From the NCBI GenBank assembly GCA_937872965.1, contig CALMUU010000064.1, forward strand, positions 1 through 63,184: a DNA stretch of 63,184 nt, written 5' to 3'. This DNA is from an uncultured Actinomycetes bacterium (GTDB taxonomy: Bacteria > Actinomycetota > Acidimicrobiia > IMCC26256 > JAGPDB01). Under the pieces are notes generated by a model that saw only the letters and a program-made list of their open reading frames with translations, was not told the origin of the DNA and did not search any database. Numbering within the stretch: the stretch's first letter is position 1; every line of letters begins with the position of its first letter. A program made the position numbers and the translations under genes. Positions 61,271-63,184 of the stretch are shown one piece after another.

Positions 61271-63184
61271 TTAGAGCGCAAGCCAGTCAAACTCAACGTC
61301 TGTTGATTGGACAGGGGCAAGCTCAATATCAAAGCCTGTTGTTGTCACATTCTTAACAGCGTAGTTGAATTGACTTAAGGTTTTCGGTGTTGCCGAAATT
61401 CGCGGTATAGAATCTCGTGTCTTCGCAAAGGCTACATGGACATTCGTTTGTCCGGCATAAACCGTTACGGATCCTTTATTGTCGCTACCAAGTATCAATA
61501 GATCGTTTATTGTGACTGGTCCAGCAAAAGTAGCACCTGCATTAAACTGACTGGTCGCGTTGAATGTTGTCAGTGCCTTAAAGAGCGCTTGGCCAGCGAA
61601 TTCGGTATTGCCGCTGACGAGTCCACCATTAAAGATGCCTTGATTCAGACTGGATTCAAGCGCGCTGACGCGTGCATCAAGGGCACTTAATGAGCTAACA
61701 AGATCTGCTAGAGCAATGTCCTGTTGCGCATTCACCTCAACAAGACCATCAATCTGTGCACCCGAAGTGCCGTTTGCGAAAGCACTAAGTCCTGCAATCT
61801 GCCCTTGTTGTTCTTTAACAGAGTTCACAACTAATGCGAGCACAGCGTTACTATCAAAACCAAGGGAGCCATTTTTCTGCAATGGTGAAGCTTCTGGCAA
61901 AACAGAACCAACGTTTTGTGCAGAGAAACCTACATGCGTGTATCCCTCACCCTTGTAGTTGAACTTAATGGTATTAATCGCCATGAGTTCATCCAAACCA
62001 CCCGCATATTGGCCCTGAACATCTTTGAGGGTCTCATCCGATACACATTGGATGTCACCCGAAGCATTGGAAGTAAGAGCACAACTAACTGCAGCGCTCT
62101 GCCGGATAGTACCCACAACTTCTAATGCTTGATTAGGAGCGCTAGTTCCAATCCCAACATTACCATTCGACAAAATCCGCATCTTCTGAGTTAGCCCGGC
62201 ACCATTATTGGTTTGGAATGCAATATCACCTTGTCCGGTTGCGTGGACTACGTTAATAAAGTCAATCGAAGCAGAATCAAGCCCCGACGCATTAACCGCT
62301 CTAATCCCCTCAAAGTTATTTGCCGTTGAATCTGTATTGGCAATAACGAAACCGCTCTGTACGCCACTAGCAAACACAGCATTATTCACAACTGAAAAAC
62401 CTGCGCCCACGTTGCTTGTAGAAGCTACTACCAATTTAAGGTTAGGAGCGCTAGTTCCTATCCCAACATTACCATTCGACAAAATCCGCATCTTCTCAGT
62501 TTGTAAACCACTGTCGGACGTCGTAAAAGCTAAATCTCCTGATGCCAGACCAAAACTGTGATTTCGGTTAATGAAGTCAATAGCGCCAGTCGGAGAGCCT
62601 ACTGCATTTACTGAACGGATACCTGTCGAATTATTAACTGTGGCGTCAGTGTTGTAGAGCACAAGCGCGCCTCCGCCAGGGGTCGTTGTAGAATCTGAAT
62701 TCTGAACTCCAAGGACAGAGTTACCAGTTCCAACTACATGAAGCTTCGTACCCGGAGCCGCAGTACCAATACCAACATTTCCTGCAGCGTCTATCCGGGC
62801 ACGCTCAACACCATTCGTCTCAAACGTAAGAACATTGGCATCATTCGTACCAAGAGTAAGTGCCGCACCCAAAGTATTACCATTGTTACAAGCAAAACTT
62901 CCTGTTGGATCACAAACAAGAGCCGATAGAGATTGGTACTCAGCTTCACCTAAAGCATTAAATCCTAACAACTGTGTCAGCGCACCAGACGGGATAGCCT
63001 GAAGAGAACTCACACCATTGACAGTAGAGGTAAGTCCAGTAGCCTGATCCAACGTAATCGCATTCGTAACCGGCAACGAACCAGCCGGAGCAGAAAGAAC
63101 ATTGCCACTAGCATCAGTATAAAGAAAATTAACAGGAGAAAAAGTACCCGTATCGTCACGAGTACTAGGAAAAGCACTAAGCGT
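61271..63184 (-). CDS. Peptidase S74-type tail-fibre-like protein (5' end outside window)
   Basis: At least 637 residues; the frame is still open at the window edge. Repeated phrases ILSNGNVGIGTSAPN (three variants) and GTNDANVLTFETNG are typical of beta-helical fibre proteins. The intramolecular-chaperone S74 domain starts at QCVSDETLKDVQGQY (Ser and Lys of the self-cleavage dyad) and ends near HVGFSAQNVGSVLPEAS. After it come a coiled coil (ALDARVSALESSLNQ) and a small beta C-domain ending STDVEFDWLAL. Phage tail spikes and bacterial, especially CPR, surface proteins share this plan. Whether this one is phage or surface is unknown. Confidence 0.82.
   Translation of the reverse strand, partial: TLSAFPSTRDDTGTFSPVNFLYTDASGNVLSAPAGSLPVTNAITLDQATGLTSTVNGVSSLQAIPSGALTQLLGFNALGEAEYQSLSALVCDPTGSFACNNGNTLGAALTLGTNDANVLTFETNGVERARIDAAGNVGIGTAAPGTKLHVVGTGNSVLGVQNSDSTTTPGGGALVLYNTDATVNNSTGIRSVNAVGSPTGAIDFINRNHSFGLASGDLAFTTSDSGLQTEKMRILSNGNVGIGTSAPNLKLVVASTSNVGAGFSVVNNAVFASGVQSGFVIANTDSTANNFEGIRAVNASGLDSASIDFINVVHATGQGDIAFQTNNGAGLTQKMRILSNGNVGIGTSAPNQALEVVGTIRQSAAVSCALTSNASGDIQCVSDETLKDVQGQYAGGLDELMAINTIKFNYKGEGYTHVGFSAQNVGSVLPEASPLQKNGSLGFDSNAVLALVVNSVKEQQGQIAGLSAFANGTSGAQIDGLVEVNAQQDIALADLVSSLSALDARVSALESSLNQGIFNGGLVSGNTEFAGQALFKALTTFNATSQFNAGATFAGPVTINDLLILGSDNKGSVTVYAGQTNVHVAFAKTRDSIPRISATPKTLSQFNYAVKNVTTTGFDIELAPVQSTDVEFDWLAL

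Noticed and set aside
1-63184. CRISPR arrays and riboswitches
   Set aside because: Repeats are irregularly spaced, palindromic and without spacer periodicity. No purine, TPP or glmS-ribozyme consensus was found near the relevant genes.

Overview
The window looks like a chromosomal segment of a free-living actinobacterium, most likely a low-to-mid GC member of the Acidimicrobiia or a related aquatic lineage. The evidence is synteny rather than a marker tree. The run L13-S9, GlmM, GlmS, AcpS, Alr, TsaE-TsaB-RimI-TsaD, GroES, GuaB3, GuaA and the run PcrA/UvrD1-SucC-SucD-PurN-PurH are both classical actinobacterial neighbourhoods. GuaB3 occurs mainly in Actinobacteria and cyanobacteria. Almost every gene is on the minus strand. 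The plus-strand exceptions are an ABC transporter at the left edge and one oxygenase gene at 33.3-34.2 kb.

Layout from left to right: an ABC importer (1-1651); icd, a zinc-ribbon membrane protein and a PhyH-like dioxygenase (1882-4353); folD, purH and purN (4469-7730); two DUF4190-like membrane proteins (7791-8675); sucD-sucC (8825-10872); two tandem APH-like phosphotransferases (10969-13204); the pcrA helicase with a small leader gene (13335-16160); a lipoprotein; guaA-guaB3 (17135-19848); a CoA-type Nudix hydrolase; groES behind a perfect CIRCE operator; the t6A operon tsaE-tsaB-rimI-tsaD with a family-4 uracil-DNA glycosylase, a hydrolase and alr; acpS, an oversized GlmS-like protein and glmM; rpsI-rplM; truA, rplQ, rpoA, rpsD, rpsK, rpsM, rpmJ and infA; adk and secY; the spc and S10 ribosomal clusters; a YHYH lipoprotein; rpsJ; a GGDEF-EAL protein; tuf; and a right-hand accessory patch with a Nudix gene, a membrane-anchored protein and a peptidase-S74 tail-fibre-like protein cut by the window edge.

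Functionally this is a core-growth region: ribosome and RNA polymerase alpha synthesis, secretion (SecY), de novo purine synthesis (PurN, PurH, GuaA, GuaB3), one-carbon supply (FolD), two TCA steps (Icd, SucCD), amino-sugar precursors and D-alanine for the cell wall (GlmS-like, GlmM, Alr), and tRNA modification (t6A, pseudouridine).

The most unusual signal is not one gene but a dense system of short palindromic repeats of several families, called A to F here. They sit at gene 3' ends and in gaps. They also lie inside coding sequence: family A forms the C-termini of ribosomal proteins L30 and L4, a perfect palindrome lies inside truA, and family B supplies stop codons to an ABC ATPase and to tsaD. 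They also split normally compact ribosomal operons, together with non-ribosomal genes inserted between rpsJ and rplC, between tuf and rpsJ and between rplO and secY. The map gene expected between adk and infA is absent; a transposase-like zinc-ribbon remnant occupies that gap. I see no CRISPR array, rRNA or tRNA gene.
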